The notes under the pieces are model-generated. The model did not search any database. It had not been told where the DNA came from and was given only the letters and a program-made list of their open reading frames with translations. From contig NZ_JAGYPI010000002.1 in the NCBI RefSeq assembly GCF_018343615.1, positions 453,562 through 517,561 of the forward strand: DNA of 64,000 bases, written 5' to 3'. Position numbers and translations under genes: made by a program. This stretch comes from Bacillus sp. FJAT-49736. GTDB lineage: Bacteria; Bacillota; Bacilli; Bacillales; Bacillaceae_C. Positions 27,701 through 36,665 of the stretch are shown here, in pieces; position 1 is the first letter of the stretch, and each line of letters starts with the position of its first letter.

Positions 27701-29483
27701 ATTTTCCTATATATTTGTAGAAATCGAGAATTCCTTGATAAATGGCTTGGGCCGCTGTATCTCGATATTGATCCGATTTTAACTTGGCTGCATCGTCTTT
27801 ATTGGATAGGAAGCCTAACTCCACTAATATAGAAGGAAGTGGGTTATATTTAATTACCTGGAATTCCTGTTCCTTGTAGCCGCGGTTGGTTGTTTTCATT
27901 GCTTTGTATAGGCGATCCTGTACAAAGCTTGCGAGCTGTTTGCTTTGTGCAGCTCTTGTCTTGTCCCCACCGGAGTTATAATACGTTTCCGTACCGCTTG
28001 CCGTGACAGCACCTGCCGTATTGACATGAATACTAATGAACGCATCCGCGCCTGATTTCGCAGCAATGTCATTGCGCTCCGATAAGGTTGGATATGTATC
28101 TCCTGTGCGAGTCATTACAACTTTAATGCCGTTCTTTTCCAGCAGCTTTTGGACACGCTGGGCGACGGATAGGGTTACTTCCTTTTCAACAATTCCATTT
28201 CCGCTTGCGCCGGGATCCTTACCACCGTGACCTGGATCGAGAACGATGATTTTTTGATTGCTGGTAACTACTTTGAGGTAGCTGGTACTTACATAGCCCT
28301 TTAATGTTCCAAATTCGATATTCGCCCAGCCATTCGATTCTTTTAGAACTGTGACTTTTGTGTTTTTCTTTAACACAGTAAGGACAGCATAGCTGGTTCC
28401 GGGTCCTTTTCGAACATTTAAGTCTGCCGTAACAATCCTTTGATCGACCGTTGGCTGCTTTACAGGTGGTTTCGGATCGGTTACACCTTGAGGATTGTCC
28501 GGATCATCCTGTCCAGGCAGGTTGGCTGAATCATCGGAACCGGGATTGTTTGGATCCGGGTTGTTCGAGTCCGGGCTATTTGGATCCGGTTGGTTCGGAT
28601 CTGGCTTCGGATCTTCCTTAGGTGGTGTGGTAACCGTATTGGAAGCTTTCACTAGCTTGAGATATTGCGAGCTCGCATATCCTTTCAGTTTTCCATCTGT
28701 TACATAAGCCCAGCCATTTTTGATTTGATAGACTGTGACTTTTTTTGCATTTTTCAATATTCCTACTGCAGGATAATAGGTGCTTGGACCCTGTCGAACA
28801 TTCAATGATGTTGCATTAACAGAATATTGGCCGACAGGTTTTGTCTTCGCAATATTTGGCGGTGTGACAGCAGGGATTCGGTAGCTCTTATTCATTCCGC
28901 GTGCTAAAAAAACAGAGAAATCCTGTCTGGAAACACTTGCGGATGGGTAGAATGCGGAGCCGTTCGCCTTATTGATGATTCCTGCCGTAACGATTTGATT
29001 GAATACTGTGTACCTAGAGTTGGATTTGGATACATCCTTAAAGGTGAGATTGCTTGTTTGCTTTAACGCGTAAGCTTTTGCAAGCATGTAAGCGGCATCG
29101 GATTTGGTAATCTTCGCTTTTGGCTTGAATGTTTTATTGCTGTAACCTTTAATTAGGCCTTTTTTGTACGCGGATTGAATATAACCAGATGCAGCTGATT
29201 TGGATGTGACATCCTTAAAGCTCGTGTTCTGCTTTTTGCTGCTTAAACCCAATGCTCGTCCAACCATTACAACAGCATCTTCTCTAGTGATTCCATCCTT
29301 TGGACGAAAGCTTCCACCATTGCCAACCAAAATTTTCTTTCCTATTAAATAACCAATCTCGGTATTATATTGAGCCGGTATATCCTTGAAAGAAGTGGCT
29401 GCGTATCCCTTGCTGTTCATCGCCGGTTGAAAAATAACCAATAATGCAATGAGCGCGACGATGATTTTACGTACTTTTATCAT
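27699..29483 (-). CDS. SLH-anchored N-acetylmuramoyl-L-alanine amidase (Amidase_3)
   Basis: 594 aa. Signal peptide (about 1-29), three SLH repeats (about 30-205; ITREDAVVMVGRALG, ITKSDAAYMLAKAYA, VSRQDFSVFLARGM), an SH3b domain (VNATSLNVRQGPSTYYPAVG), a linker rich in PNPDQPD-type repeats, a second SH3b (ADLNVRKGPGTSYAVL) and a C-terminal amidase_3 domain (IVLDPGHGGKDPGASG, SERNDIAAKSGADAFISIHVN, ILVELGFLSN) with its zinc ligands. It cleaves peptidoglycan stem peptides while bound to the secondary cell-wall polymer. The ATG at 29483 is used because AAGGAGAAAGGGGG lies upstream and would be coding for the longer frame. Confidence 0.95.
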   Translation of the reverse strand: MIKVRKIIVALIALLVIFQPAMNSKGYAATSFKDIPAQYNTEIGYLIGKKILVGNGGSFRPKDGITREDAVVMVGRALGLSSKKQNTSFKDVTSKSAASGYIQSAYKKGLIKGYSNKTFKPKAKITKSDAAYMLAKAYALKQTSNLTFKDVSKSNSRYTVFNQIVTAGIINKANGSAFYPSASVSRQDFSVFLARGMNKSYRIPAVTPPNIAKTKPVGQYSVNATSLNVRQGPSTYYPAVGILKNAKKVTVYQIKNGWAYVTDGKLKGYASSQYLKLVKASNTVTTPPKEDPKPDPNQPDPNSPDSNNPDPNNPGSDDSANLPGQDDPDNPQGVTDPKPPVKQPTVDQRIVTADLNVRKGPGTSYAVLTVLKKNTKVTVLKESNGWANIEFGTLKGYVSTSYLKVVTSNQKIIVLDPGHGGKDPGASGNGIVEKEVTLSVAQRVQKLLEKNGIKVVMTRTGDTYPTLSERNDIAAKSGADAFISIHVNTAGAVTASGTETYYNSGGDKTRAAQSKQLASFVQDRLYKAMKTTNRGYKEQEFQVIKYNPLPSILVELGFLSNKDDAAKLKSDQYRDTAAQAIYQGILDFYKYIGK

Positions 29484-29925
29484 TCCTTTTTTGCCCCCCC
29501 TTTCTCCTTGTCTATTCATGTCATAGTTTATCACAAAATTAGGAGGTTTTTTGGTAAAATTTTTAAAAATCATGCAATACTTTCTTCTTTTACGTCTTTT
29601 TACCTAGAAAATTACTGCAAAAATTAGTATATTATTATAAAATGGAAGTAATTTGTCGTTTATTGCGATTTTCCGAGACTATGTATAAAGTTCTATTTCG
29701 ATTTTTTCTAGCATACTAGTAAAGCAAATTTCATATGATGTATAATTTTTACCCTTTGAATTGTTTTAATTTTCAAATTATTACATCGCACGAAGCACTC
29801 ATATTTGGTGTGCCAATTTTTGAGTACTGGACTGGGTATGAAGGGGAAAGACGCTTGTCCCCGTTTGATCATTTTACAGATATAAACTAATTTACTTTAC
29901 TTTTAAAAAAGAAAGGAAGCGAGCC

Positions 29926-30921
29926 ATGAAACAGAAGAAGAGCAGGAAGAAGTTATGGCTAACCATCACATTTAGTTTTTTGGCCGTGCTGGTGTTTGGA
30001 GGCAGCGCCTACGCATATATGGTCTATCATTCTGTCCATAAAGCGATTAACACCATGCATCATCCGGTTAAGCGCGATAATGCGGTGAAGCGTGAAAAGG
30101 AAGTAACGATTAAAAAACGAGATCCATTTTCGATTTTGCTATTGGGTGTAGATCAACGGGAGCATGACAAGGGGCGTTCCGATACGATGATTGTGCTAAC
30201 GGTCAATCCTAATAAGAAATCGATTGATATGCTAAGTATTCCCCGCGATACAAGAACGGAAATCGTCGGCAAGGGAACCGTAGATAAAATTAATCATGCT
30301 TATGCGTTCGGAGATGTGGAAATGTCGATGAATACGGTCGAGCATTTTCTCAATATCCCGATCGACTATTATATTAAGGTAAATATGGAAGGATTTAAGG
30401 ATCTTGTTGATGCGGTGGATGGTGTTACGGTCAACAATGACCTGGCATTCTCTGCCGGTGGGCAAAACTTTCCTGTTGGGCAGCTGCATCTAAATGGCGA
30501 GCAGGCTTTAAAATATTCTAGAATGCGCCATGATGATCCGCGCGGCGATTTCGGCCGGCAAAAGCGGCAAAGGGAAATCATTGACTCCATTTTAGATAAG
30601 GGTGCCAGCATCTCCTCCTTATGGAATTATAATGATATCATGGATGCTCTCGCCAAGAATGTGAAAACGAATTTGAGCTTCCAGGACATGGTCGACATTC
30701 AAAGCAACTATAAAGACCTGCGCCACAATATTAATGAAATGCAAATAAGTGGAGATGGGCAAATTATTAATGATGTCTGGTACTACATCGTACCGGAATC
30801 AGAACGCCTTGCCATTTCCAAGAAGCTTCGCGACCATCTGCAGCTGGATGGGCAGCATGGGGCTAGTATTGGGGAAAGTAATAACGATACGGGGGCAAGC
30901 AGTGTTCCGCCGAAGTCGTGA
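29926..30921 (+). CDS. LytR-CpsA-Psr (LCP) family ligase
   Basis: 331 aa. One membrane anchor at about 11-32, then the LCP domain: FSILLLGVDQRE, GRSDTMIVLTVNP, MLSIPRDTR, KINHAYAFG, and the phosphate-binding arginines in YSRMRHDDPRGDFGRQKRQ. LCP enzymes attach teichoic acids or other secondary polymers to peptidoglycan at the outer membrane face. GAAAGGAAG precedes the ATG. Next to the SLH amidase and deacetylase, it fits attachment or modification of the polymer that SLH domains bind. Confidence 0.94.
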   Translation: MKQKKSRKKLWLTITFSFLAVLVFGGSAYAYMVYHSVHKAINTMHHPVKRDNAVKREKEVTIKKRDPFSILLLGVDQREHDKGRSDTMIVLTVNPNKKSIDMLSIPRDTRTEIVGKGTVDKINHAYAFGDVEMSMNTVEHFLNIPIDYYIKVNMEGFKDLVDAVDGVTVNNDLAFSAGGQNFPVGQLHLNGEQALKYSRMRHDDPRGDFGRQKRQREIIDSILDKGASISSLWNYNDIMDALAKNVKTNLSFQDMVDIQSNYKDLRHNINEMQISGDGQIINDVWYYIVPESERLAISKKLRDHLQLDGQHGASIGESNNDTGASSVPPKS

Positions 30922-30953
30922 AAAAACATGGTGCCAAGGCGCCATGTTTTTTT
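30922..30953 (+). terminator. Terminator of the LCP gene
   Basis: ACATGGTGCC and GGCGCCATGT pair (one G-T pair) with a 2-base centre, followed by seven T. The stem resembles the GGTGCC palindrome family. Confidence 0.9.
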
Positions 30954-30988
30954 GTTCATCTTAGTTTGTGCTGTTGGCACCAAAATTT

Positions 30989-31702
30989 CTAAATTTTAAT
31001 CGGGTTCCAGAAATTATACGGTTTCATATTGTTCGTTAGCGGTTTCAATTCATAGCCATTGTCTATGAGATATTTCAAAACAGCAGGCAGTGCATCGGCG
31101 GTTGTCGGTTTATCGTGGAATAGGATTAGCGGCGATATACCCCGTTTTTGCAGGGTTTTGATTTGCTGGATGGTATAAGAGGCGGTCTTAGATCCGTTTA
31201 GCCATTTCCAATCAAGACTATCCACATTCCAGTCCCACATCTTGTAGCCGTAACGTTCCATTTCCTTTCGGTATGGCGCGGTCATCCAAGGCTTGCTTCC
31301 GTAGGGAACGCGAATCATAATGGAGCTGGTTTTTGTAATCTTTTTTAAGGTTGCTAGACAGGTTTTCATTTCTGTAGCTGCACTTGTTGGAGATTTGTAG
31401 AATTTGTTTTTGTCGTGGGTGACGCCATGGCACGCAACTCCATGGCCTTTTGCCACCATTTTTTTCACAGATGCCTGGTGCTGTTTCATATGAGGATCCA
31501 TCATAAAGAAGGTTGCTTTTGCATGATATTTATCCAGAATGCTGAGGATTCTTTCTACACTGCTGTTTGGACCGTCATCAAAGGTCAGGTAGGCAACTCG
31601 GTGCGGTGGTTTTGGTGTTTCTTTTGCCTCGGATTGGTGAGGTACGAGAAGACTTGATAGAAAACCGAGGATTAGGAGCAATAAGCCTAATTTCCTTTTC
31701 AT
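30989..31702 (-). CDS. Secreted polysaccharide deacetylase (NodB/CE4)
   Basis: 237 aa. Signal peptide (about 1-27). The CE4 motifs are seen in order: AYLTFDDGPNSS (catalytic and metal aspartates), HGVTHD (metal histidines), RVPYGSKP, WDWNVDSLDW and the C-terminal LILFHDK. It removes acetyl groups from N-acetylglucosamine or N-acetylmuramic acid in peptidoglycan or another glycan. AGGGGGAA precedes the ATG. Convergent with the LCP gene. Confidence 0.93.
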   Translation of the reverse strand: MKRKLGLLLLILGFLSSLLVPHQSEAKETPKPPHRVAYLTFDDGPNSSVERILSILDKYHAKATFFMMDPHMKQHQASVKKMVAKGHGVACHGVTHDKNKFYKSPTSAATEMKTCLATLKKITKTSSIMIRVPYGSKPWMTAPYRKEMERYGYKMWDWNVDSLDWKWLNGSKTASYTIQQIKTLQKRGISPLILFHDKPTTADALPAVLKYLIDNGYELKPLTNNMKPYNFWNPIKI

Positions 31703-31813
31703 ATAAAATTCCCCCTAAATTTTTTATCTCTATATGGGGAAAGTATGCGTGTGGGGGTCAATTGATGAATTGTCCAGAAAGATAAATATAGGATGCCCGG
31801 CACCTGACTATTG

Positions 31814-31903
31814 GCACGAGTTTGTTTCCAAATAGCACGAATGGAACCTCGAATGGCACGATTCATTGAACAAATGGCACGAAAATCTTGTTAAACGGCC
31901 CGA
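31814..31903. repeat. 21-bp phased intergenic array (GGCACGA word), five steps
   Basis: GCACGA-type words stand at 31814, 31835, 31856, 31877 and 31898 (last copy GCCCGA), each exactly 21 bp apart; the bases between differ. A GGCACC palindrome remnant lies just before it. Confidence 0.82.
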
Positions 31904-31947
31904 ATTGTGAATAAGGTCCTATCCAAACCAAATAGAAATAAGCAAAA

Positions 31948-31987
31948 GGACGGTTCTTATGTTTACTGAAACGAAGGAACCGTCCCT
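31948..31987. repeat. Dispersed GGGACGGTTC family, copy 10
   Basis: AGGACGGTTCTT and GGAACCGTCC form the arms, followed by a long T run. This is the rightmost copy of the family in the window. Confidence 0.82.
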
Positions 31988-31997
31988 TTTTTTCTCA

Positions 31998-32080
31998 ACT
32001 GCACGAAATAGACGTCTAACTGCAAGAAACGATGTTGAACTGCACAATATAGACATCAAACCGCACGAATGAACCGCACA
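31998..32080. repeat. 21-bp phased intergenic array (ACTGCACGA word)
   Basis: ACTGC/ACCGC words at 31998, 32019, 32039, 32060 and 32073 give steps of 21, 20, 21 and 13 bp. The word is close to that of the array at 2.3 kb (ACTGCATCA). Confidence 0.7.
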
Positions 32081-32103
32081 AATCAGAAGAAAAGTCCTAT
32101 CCA

Positions 32104-32140
32104 AACAAAAACCATGGATCCAATAAGAATCCATGGTTTC
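32104..32140 (-). terminator. Terminator of the PBP3 gene
   Basis: AAACCATGGAT and ATCCATGGTTT pair around CCAATAAG; on the minus strand T-rich sequence follows (TTTTTGTTTGG). It ends 10 bases before the stop codon of the transpeptidase gene. Confidence 0.85.
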
Positions 32141-32149
32141 TACTAAAAC

Positions 32150-34159
32150 TTATTTAAAGATATTCGCAACTTTACTTACTACTAGATGGCTTCCGCCGCC
32201 TTTTTCAACGCCTTCGATCATGACTGCGACGAGAAGGTTTTTCTTATTTTGATCGTAGGCTACAAACAAGCCGTTCTCCTTGCCCTTTTCGTCCTTGGAT
32301 TTTTTCAATTCTGCCGTACCGGTTTTACCGGCTAAGGTCACGTTTGGCAGGTCTGCTCCGTGTCCGGTTCCGCGCGGATCTGCAACAACCTTGCGGAGAA
32401 GTCCTGCGACTGCCTTCGCATTTTCGGGACTGATGACGTTTTCCTTCCAGATACCTTTGTTTTTGTCATTCAAAAGCAGGTACGGCTTAATCATGTTTCC
32501 GTTATTGACAAAGGTAGTGTAAGTGTCTGCCAGGTGTAAAATATTCATTTGTACCTGGCCTTGGCCGTAGCCGCTGTCAGCAAGCAAAATTTCCCTATCC
32601 AGTTTGCCGTCCGAGGAAACTTGTGATTTTTTCAATGGATAGTCGAAAGGTAGCTGTTCGGTAAAGCCAAAGTTCTTCAACCCTTGCACAAATTTATTGC
32701 CGCCCATATCTAGTGCGGTTTGTGCGAAAAAGATGTTATCGGAATACATCATCGCATCCGATAAGCTAACCGCTCCATTTTGTACGTGCACTCGACTGAC
32801 CTTATAGTCGCCCCAGCTGCCGCCTTTGCCCCATGATTTGCCTTCAATGTTTTTCGTGGAGTTTGGCTTCAAGGTTCCATTTTGCAAGGCGATTGCTGCT
32901 GTAATCGGTTTAATCGAGGAACCAGGTGCATAGGATAAAGCAAAGCGATTGATTAACGGCTGCAGCGGATCCTTTTCAAGCTTGCTGTATTCAGATCCGG
33001 ACATTCCCAGTACAAAATCGTTTGGATCAAAGGACGGTGAGCTTACTAGAGACAGCACCTCGCCGGTAATCGGTTGGATGGCTGCAGCTGTGCCAGCACT
33101 GCCCTTCAGTTGGTTGTAAATTTTTTCTTGAAGGTTCGCATCGATGGTAACGGCAATATTGTCACCGTCTTTCACTTCTCTTTGCGCGACTACTTTTTTC
33201 GTGCCATCTTCTTTTAAAATAGAGATCGAAGTGCCGGCTGTTCCACGGAGGCGATCCTCGTACAGCTGCTCCAGCCCTCTTTTTCCAATAACACTGTTTG
33301 CGTCATAGCCCTTGCCCTGTTCTTCCTTAAGCTCCTCCGCGCTAATCGGCCCGATATAACCAACAAGGTGAGCGGCAGCTTTTCCAAACGGATAGACGCG
33401 TGCAGTCGTGTCTTGCTTGTCTACACCCGGCAAATCATACAGCTTGGCTAATAGCCCTTCATTGTTTGTCGAGATCTTTTTAATAGGAACAAACAGGTTC
33501 GGTTTTACCCAGGATGCATTTAACTTCTGATCAATTTCTTTGACAGTAAGGCCGAGTAATTTTGAAAGCTGTTCCTTTATTTCCGGCTCCTTCGTGGCCA
33601 TTTTTTCCGGAATCACGCCGATTTGATAGGCGGTTCCGTTGACTGCCAAGCCTTGTCCATTTCGGTCACGAATCTCTCCGCGTTTCGGTTCGATGGTCTC
33701 CGGAACGATTTTATCTCCTTTTGCCAGCCCTGGTAAAATCAGACTTGGTTTCCAATCGATATACCAGGTTGTATTTTTATCTCGTTCTTCCTTTTTCAAC
33801 GAGACCTTTTCCGTATATTGAACCGGTCCGGCAAACGTATCGAAGGAAATATTCACAGGAATTGATACTTTATCCTTTTTCTTGTATGCATCTTCTTTAA
33901 GCTTGCTATATGTGATTTTGATATTTTTCACTTCAAGATCCTTGTAAATCTTTGGATAGCGGTCGACAAAATCGGCCGTTTTATATTCCTTTTTACTGCT
34001 TGATGAAAGAAAGTCATTGTACATTTTATTAAAATTACCCTTGTCCCAAAGCTTCACATAGTCTTTTAATCTGTCATTCGGTGAAGCTTCCTTTTGACAG
34101 GCGGATAAAAGGCCAATGGCTACCAGAAACACAACAACAAATACACTGATTTTTTTCAA
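32150..34159 (-). CDS. pbpC: Penicillin-binding protein 3-type transpeptidase (class B, MecA-type N-terminal domain)
   Basis: 669 aa, essentially the same length as B. subtilis PBP3 (PbpC). A lipobox-like LLSAC (C21) ends the signal segment. An NTF2-like MecA_N domain (about 27-140) is followed by the PBP dimer domain (about 150-320) and the transpeptidase domain with SSIK (S414-K417), SDN (473-475) and KTG (612-614). It cross-links peptidoglycan peptides outside the membrane; the MecA_N architecture is linked to low beta-lactam affinity in some members. TTG start with AAGGAGGT five bases upstream. Confidence 0.94.
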   Translation of the reverse strand: MKKISVFVVVFLVAIGLLSACQKEASPNDRLKDYVKLWDKGNFNKMYNDFLSSSSKKEYKTADFVDRYPKIYKDLEVKNIKITYSKLKEDAYKKKDKVSIPVNISFDTFAGPVQYTEKVSLKKEERDKNTTWYIDWKPSLILPGLAKGDKIVPETIEPKRGEIRDRNGQGLAVNGTAYQIGVIPEKMATKEPEIKEQLSKLLGLTVKEIDQKLNASWVKPNLFVPIKKISTNNEGLLAKLYDLPGVDKQDTTARVYPFGKAAAHLVGYIGPISAEELKEEQGKGYDANSVIGKRGLEQLYEDRLRGTAGTSISILKEDGTKKVVAQREVKDGDNIAVTIDANLQEKIYNQLKGSAGTAAAIQPITGEVLSLVSSPSFDPNDFVLGMSGSEYSKLEKDPLQPLINRFALSYAPGSSIKPITAAIALQNGTLKPNSTKNIEGKSWGKGGSWGDYKVSRVHVQNGAVSLSDAMMYSDNIFFAQTALDMGGNKFVQGLKNFGFTEQLPFDYPLKKSQVSSDGKLDREILLADSGYGQGQVQMNILHLADTYTTFVNNGNMIKPYLLLNDKNKGIWKENVISPENAKAVAGLLRKVVADPRGTGHGADLPNVTLAGKTGTAELKKSKDEKGKENGLFVAYDQNKKNLLVAVMIEGVEKGGGSHLVVSKVANIFK

Positions 34160-34301
34160 AATAGACCTCCTTCTTTCCCTCTCTCTTTATTATACAGGAA
34201 GTCGATAGGATTATTCCGATAAATTTGCTTGAAGGGGGTTCATTCTGGCGCAAATTTTGGTAGAATAATAGGAAAATAGATGAAAAAGGGGGAAGAATGG
34301 C

Positions 34302-35618
34302 GTGAAAAAAACGATTGTGTCGGTTGCTGCAACGACGATTATTGCCTCGGCCTTTAGCTCACAGGCATTTGCGGCGACGTACAAGGTGAAAAAAGGGGAT
34401 TCACTTTCGAGTATCGCCTATAAATATGACACAACGATCAAACAACTAAAAGATCTAAACAAGCTTAAGAATGATGCTATTTTTCCAAATCAAATGCTGA
34501 CCGTTTCAAAGGAAGCTGTGAAGGTAAGTGCAAGCTCCGTAAAAAAGGTCATAGCTAGCGCTAGTGCACAGACCTATAAAGTAAAAAAAGGCGATTCCCT
34601 TTCGAGTATTGCCTTAAAATACAAAACAACGGTAAAGCAATTAAAAGAATTAAACAAGCTAAAAAGCGATGCTCTTAGCATTAACCAGGTATTGGTCGTT
34701 TCAAAAGGGGCTGTAAAGGTAAGTGCGAGCTCTGTTAAAAAGGCGACGACTGTTACGGCAAAGCCTGCTGCGAAGCCCGCAACTAGTTCCAAACCCGCGG
34801 CTGGTGTTAAGACCTATACGGTTAAAAAGGGCGATACACTCAGTGGGATTGCCACCAAAAACAAGATTAGTCTTGCCGATCTTCTTGCTTGGAACAAGCT
34901 GAAGCCTACGTCGGTTATTTTTCCTGGAAATGTCCTTCAGGTATCAAAGGGACAGGCATCCACAACTACTAAAACGCCAACTACTAATACAACAACACCA
35001 GCTACTAAGCCTAGTGATTCAGCACAAAATACATACACAGTAAAATCAGGGGATACCCTCTCCGGCATAGCCCTTCAATTTGGTATTTCAATCGCAGATT
35101 TAAAGAAATTAAACGGGTTAACCTTTGATAATATTTACGTAGGCCAAAAATTGAACGTCGGCTCCGGGAAGGCTCAAACACAGCAGCCACCACCTCCTCC
35201 TCCAACCGATAATGTTGTCGGAACTCCGGTAGGTGCAATGGATGGATTAACAGCAAGTAATTTGATCAAGAATGCTACTAAGCTATTAGGGACACCGTAT
35301 GTCTGGGCAGGGTCCACCTTGTCTGGCTTTGACTGCAGCGGATTTATTTATTACGTATACAACCAAGTTGGTGTATCTCTTCCCCGCACGTCCAGTGCAG
35401 GGTATTATAATCGTTCATTTTATGTGAATAATCCGCAGCCCGGCGATCTCGTCTTTTTCTCTGATACATATCAAAAGGGTATCTCCCACTTAGGCATCTA
35501 CCTAGGAAACAATCAATTCATCCATGCGAGTGATAATGGCGTGGAGATTTCTTCCCTGGATGAGGCATATTGGAAAAATCATTTTGATGGGTTTAAGAGG
35601 TTATATGAGGTAGTGTGA
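34302..35618 (+). CDS. LysM-NlpC/P60 D,L-endopeptidase (LytE/LytF type)
   Basis: 438 aa. Signal peptide (about 1-24) and four LysM domains starting near residues 26, 92, 169 and 246 (YKVKKGDSLSSIA twice, YTVKKGDTLSGIA, YTVKSGDTLSGIA), linked by S/T/K-rich stretches. A proline linker (PPPPPP) leads to an NlpC/P60 domain (about 315-438) with the catalytic cysteine in FDCSGF and the histidine in SHLGIYLG. It cuts D-Glu to diaminopimelate bonds in peptidoglycan during cell elongation or separation. GTG start with GGGGGAAG upstream. Confidence 0.95.
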   Translation: MKKTIVSVAATTIIASAFSSQAFAATYKVKKGDSLSSIAYKYDTTIKQLKDLNKLKNDAIFPNQMLTVSKEAVKVSASSVKKVIASASAQTYKVKKGDSLSSIALKYKTTVKQLKELNKLKSDALSINQVLVVSKGAVKVSASSVKKATTVTAKPAAKPATSSKPAAGVKTYTVKKGDTLSGIATKNKISLADLLAWNKLKPTSVIFPGNVLQVSKGQASTTTKTPTTNTTTPATKPSDSAQNTYTVKSGDTLSGIALQFGISIADLKKLNGLTFDNIYVGQKLNVGSGKAQTQQPPPPPPTDNVVGTPVGAMDGLTASNLIKNATKLLGTPYVWAGSTLSGFDCSGFIYYVYNQVGVSLPRTSSAGYYNRSFYVNNPQPGDLVFFSDTYQKGISHLGIYLGNNQFIHASDNGVEISSLDEAYWKNHFDGFKRLYEVV

Positions 35619-35645
35619 TTTTGATTTTATCAGATGGTAGGATGG

Positions 35646-35677
35646 ATAACGCTCAAGTTTTTGGGCGTTATTTTTTT
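35646..35677 (+). terminator. Terminator of the LysM endopeptidase gene
   Basis: ATAACGCTC pairs with GGGCGTTAT (one mismatch pair tolerated) and is followed by seven T. Confidence 0.88.
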
Positions 35678-35771
35678 CTGGTGTGAAAACAACGGTTGTA
35701 AGGGAAACGCTCCCTTTAAACTTTGATTGTTATTTTATATGAATGCGGGAAATTCCTCCTACAGAATAAAT

Positions 35772-35870
35772 AATCCCGCCGAACTTTGATATAATCCCGC
35801 GGGTTTAGACGATAATCCCGCCAAACTTTGGCTAAATCCCGCCAATATCAGCTATAATTCCGCGAAACAA
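35772..35870. repeat. 21-bp phased intergenic array (AATCCCGCC word), five steps
   Basis: AATCCCGC words at 35772, 35793, 35814, 35835 and 35856 (last copy AATTCCGC) are exactly 21 bp apart. Spacer bases vary but often hold AACTTTG. Confidence 0.85.
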
Positions 35871-35910
35871 TCATTTCTCTTCAAAAAACGATTCGAATAC
35901 CAATTTTAGT

Positions 35911-36088
35911 GGACACTGGTTCCATTATTTTAACAAAATAACCCTATTTTCATAGCTTCGAGGACTCACGTTCCGCTATTCACAAAAAACATAGGATAAC
36001 CACTGGATTATTGCAAAATAACGGAACGTGAGTCCAAAATCATATGGAAAAAGCCCGATTTTTGTCACAGATAACGGAACTGGTGTCC
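35911..36088. repeat. Inverted 2+2 repeat cluster (GGAC...GTTCCGTTATT units)
   Basis: Two forward units (GGACACTGGTTCCATTATT at 35911; GGACTCACGTTCCGCTATT at 35962, 51 bp apart) face two inverted units (AATAACGGAACGTGAGTCC ending 36035; ATAACGGAACTGGTGTCC ending 36088, 53 bp apart). The whole is a large palindrome. The same 2+2 arrangement of the same word family occurs at 59.7 kb. Confidence 0.8.
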
Positions 36089-36123
36089 TCCGGGCGCCGG
36101 TCACCATAGCACCCAACTAGACA

Positions 36124-36645
36124 TTAATGCAGGAAAACTTCCCCAATAATTTGGTCGGAGGTAACAGGGCCAAGTCTTGGATCGCGGCTGTCAAGACTCT
36201 CTCCCGGGGTTCTGTTGTCGCCCATAATGAAGTAGGAATGATCACCTACTGTTATTTCTCCCATATCCATTGACGTGCCTTTCGTGTAGCTCTCTTGGAG
36301 AGCCTTCCCATTTACATACACGATGCCCTTATTAATGGAAATTCGATCGTTCGGCATTCCGATTATCCTTTTCACAATATCAAAGCCATCCGGATCCTGG
36401 ACGATGACGATGTCTCCTCTTTCCGGTGTGTAAAATAATTTATTAACCAACATGAATCCCTTGTCATGAAGTGTTGGGTTCATCGAATTGCCGCTCACCA
36501 TCTTGATTGCAACACCATAATGAAGCACACCGTAAATAACGACTATCAATAGAATAAAACGAATCCAACTGAAGATGGATGATTTTGTTGATTTTTTTGG
36601 AAGTGTCGATTCCTTTGTATCCATTGCAATACCTAATTGAGCCAT
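36124..36645 (-). CDS. Type I signal peptidase (bacterial Ser-Lys type)
   Basis: 173 aa. One membrane anchor (about 27-47) is followed by the catalytic serine in VSGNSMNPTL (S54) and the general-base lysine in DIVKRIIG (K92), with YFIMGDNR and SLDSRDPRLG as the later S26 boxes. It removes signal peptides from exported proteins. CGGAGG precedes the ATG. It closes a four-gene operon of secreted coiled-coil proteins (20-base gap), so it is probably dedicated to them, as SipW is to TasA. Confidence 0.94.
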   Translation of the reverse strand: MAQLGIAMDTKESTLPKKSTKSSIFSWIRFILLIVVIYGVLHYGVAIKMVSGNSMNPTLHDKGFMLVNKLFYTPERGDIVIVQDPDGFDIVKRIIGMPNDRISINKGIVYVNGKALQESYTKGTSMDMGEITVGDHSYFIMGDNRTPGESLDSRDPRLGPVTSDQIIGEVFLH

Positions 36646-36665
36646 ACGTTTTTCCTCCGTTTTAT

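Noticed and set aside
2233-31987. GGGACGGTTC elements as MITEs with target-site duplications
   Set aside because: No consistent flanking direct repeats were seen around the copies; they fit hairpin terminators better.
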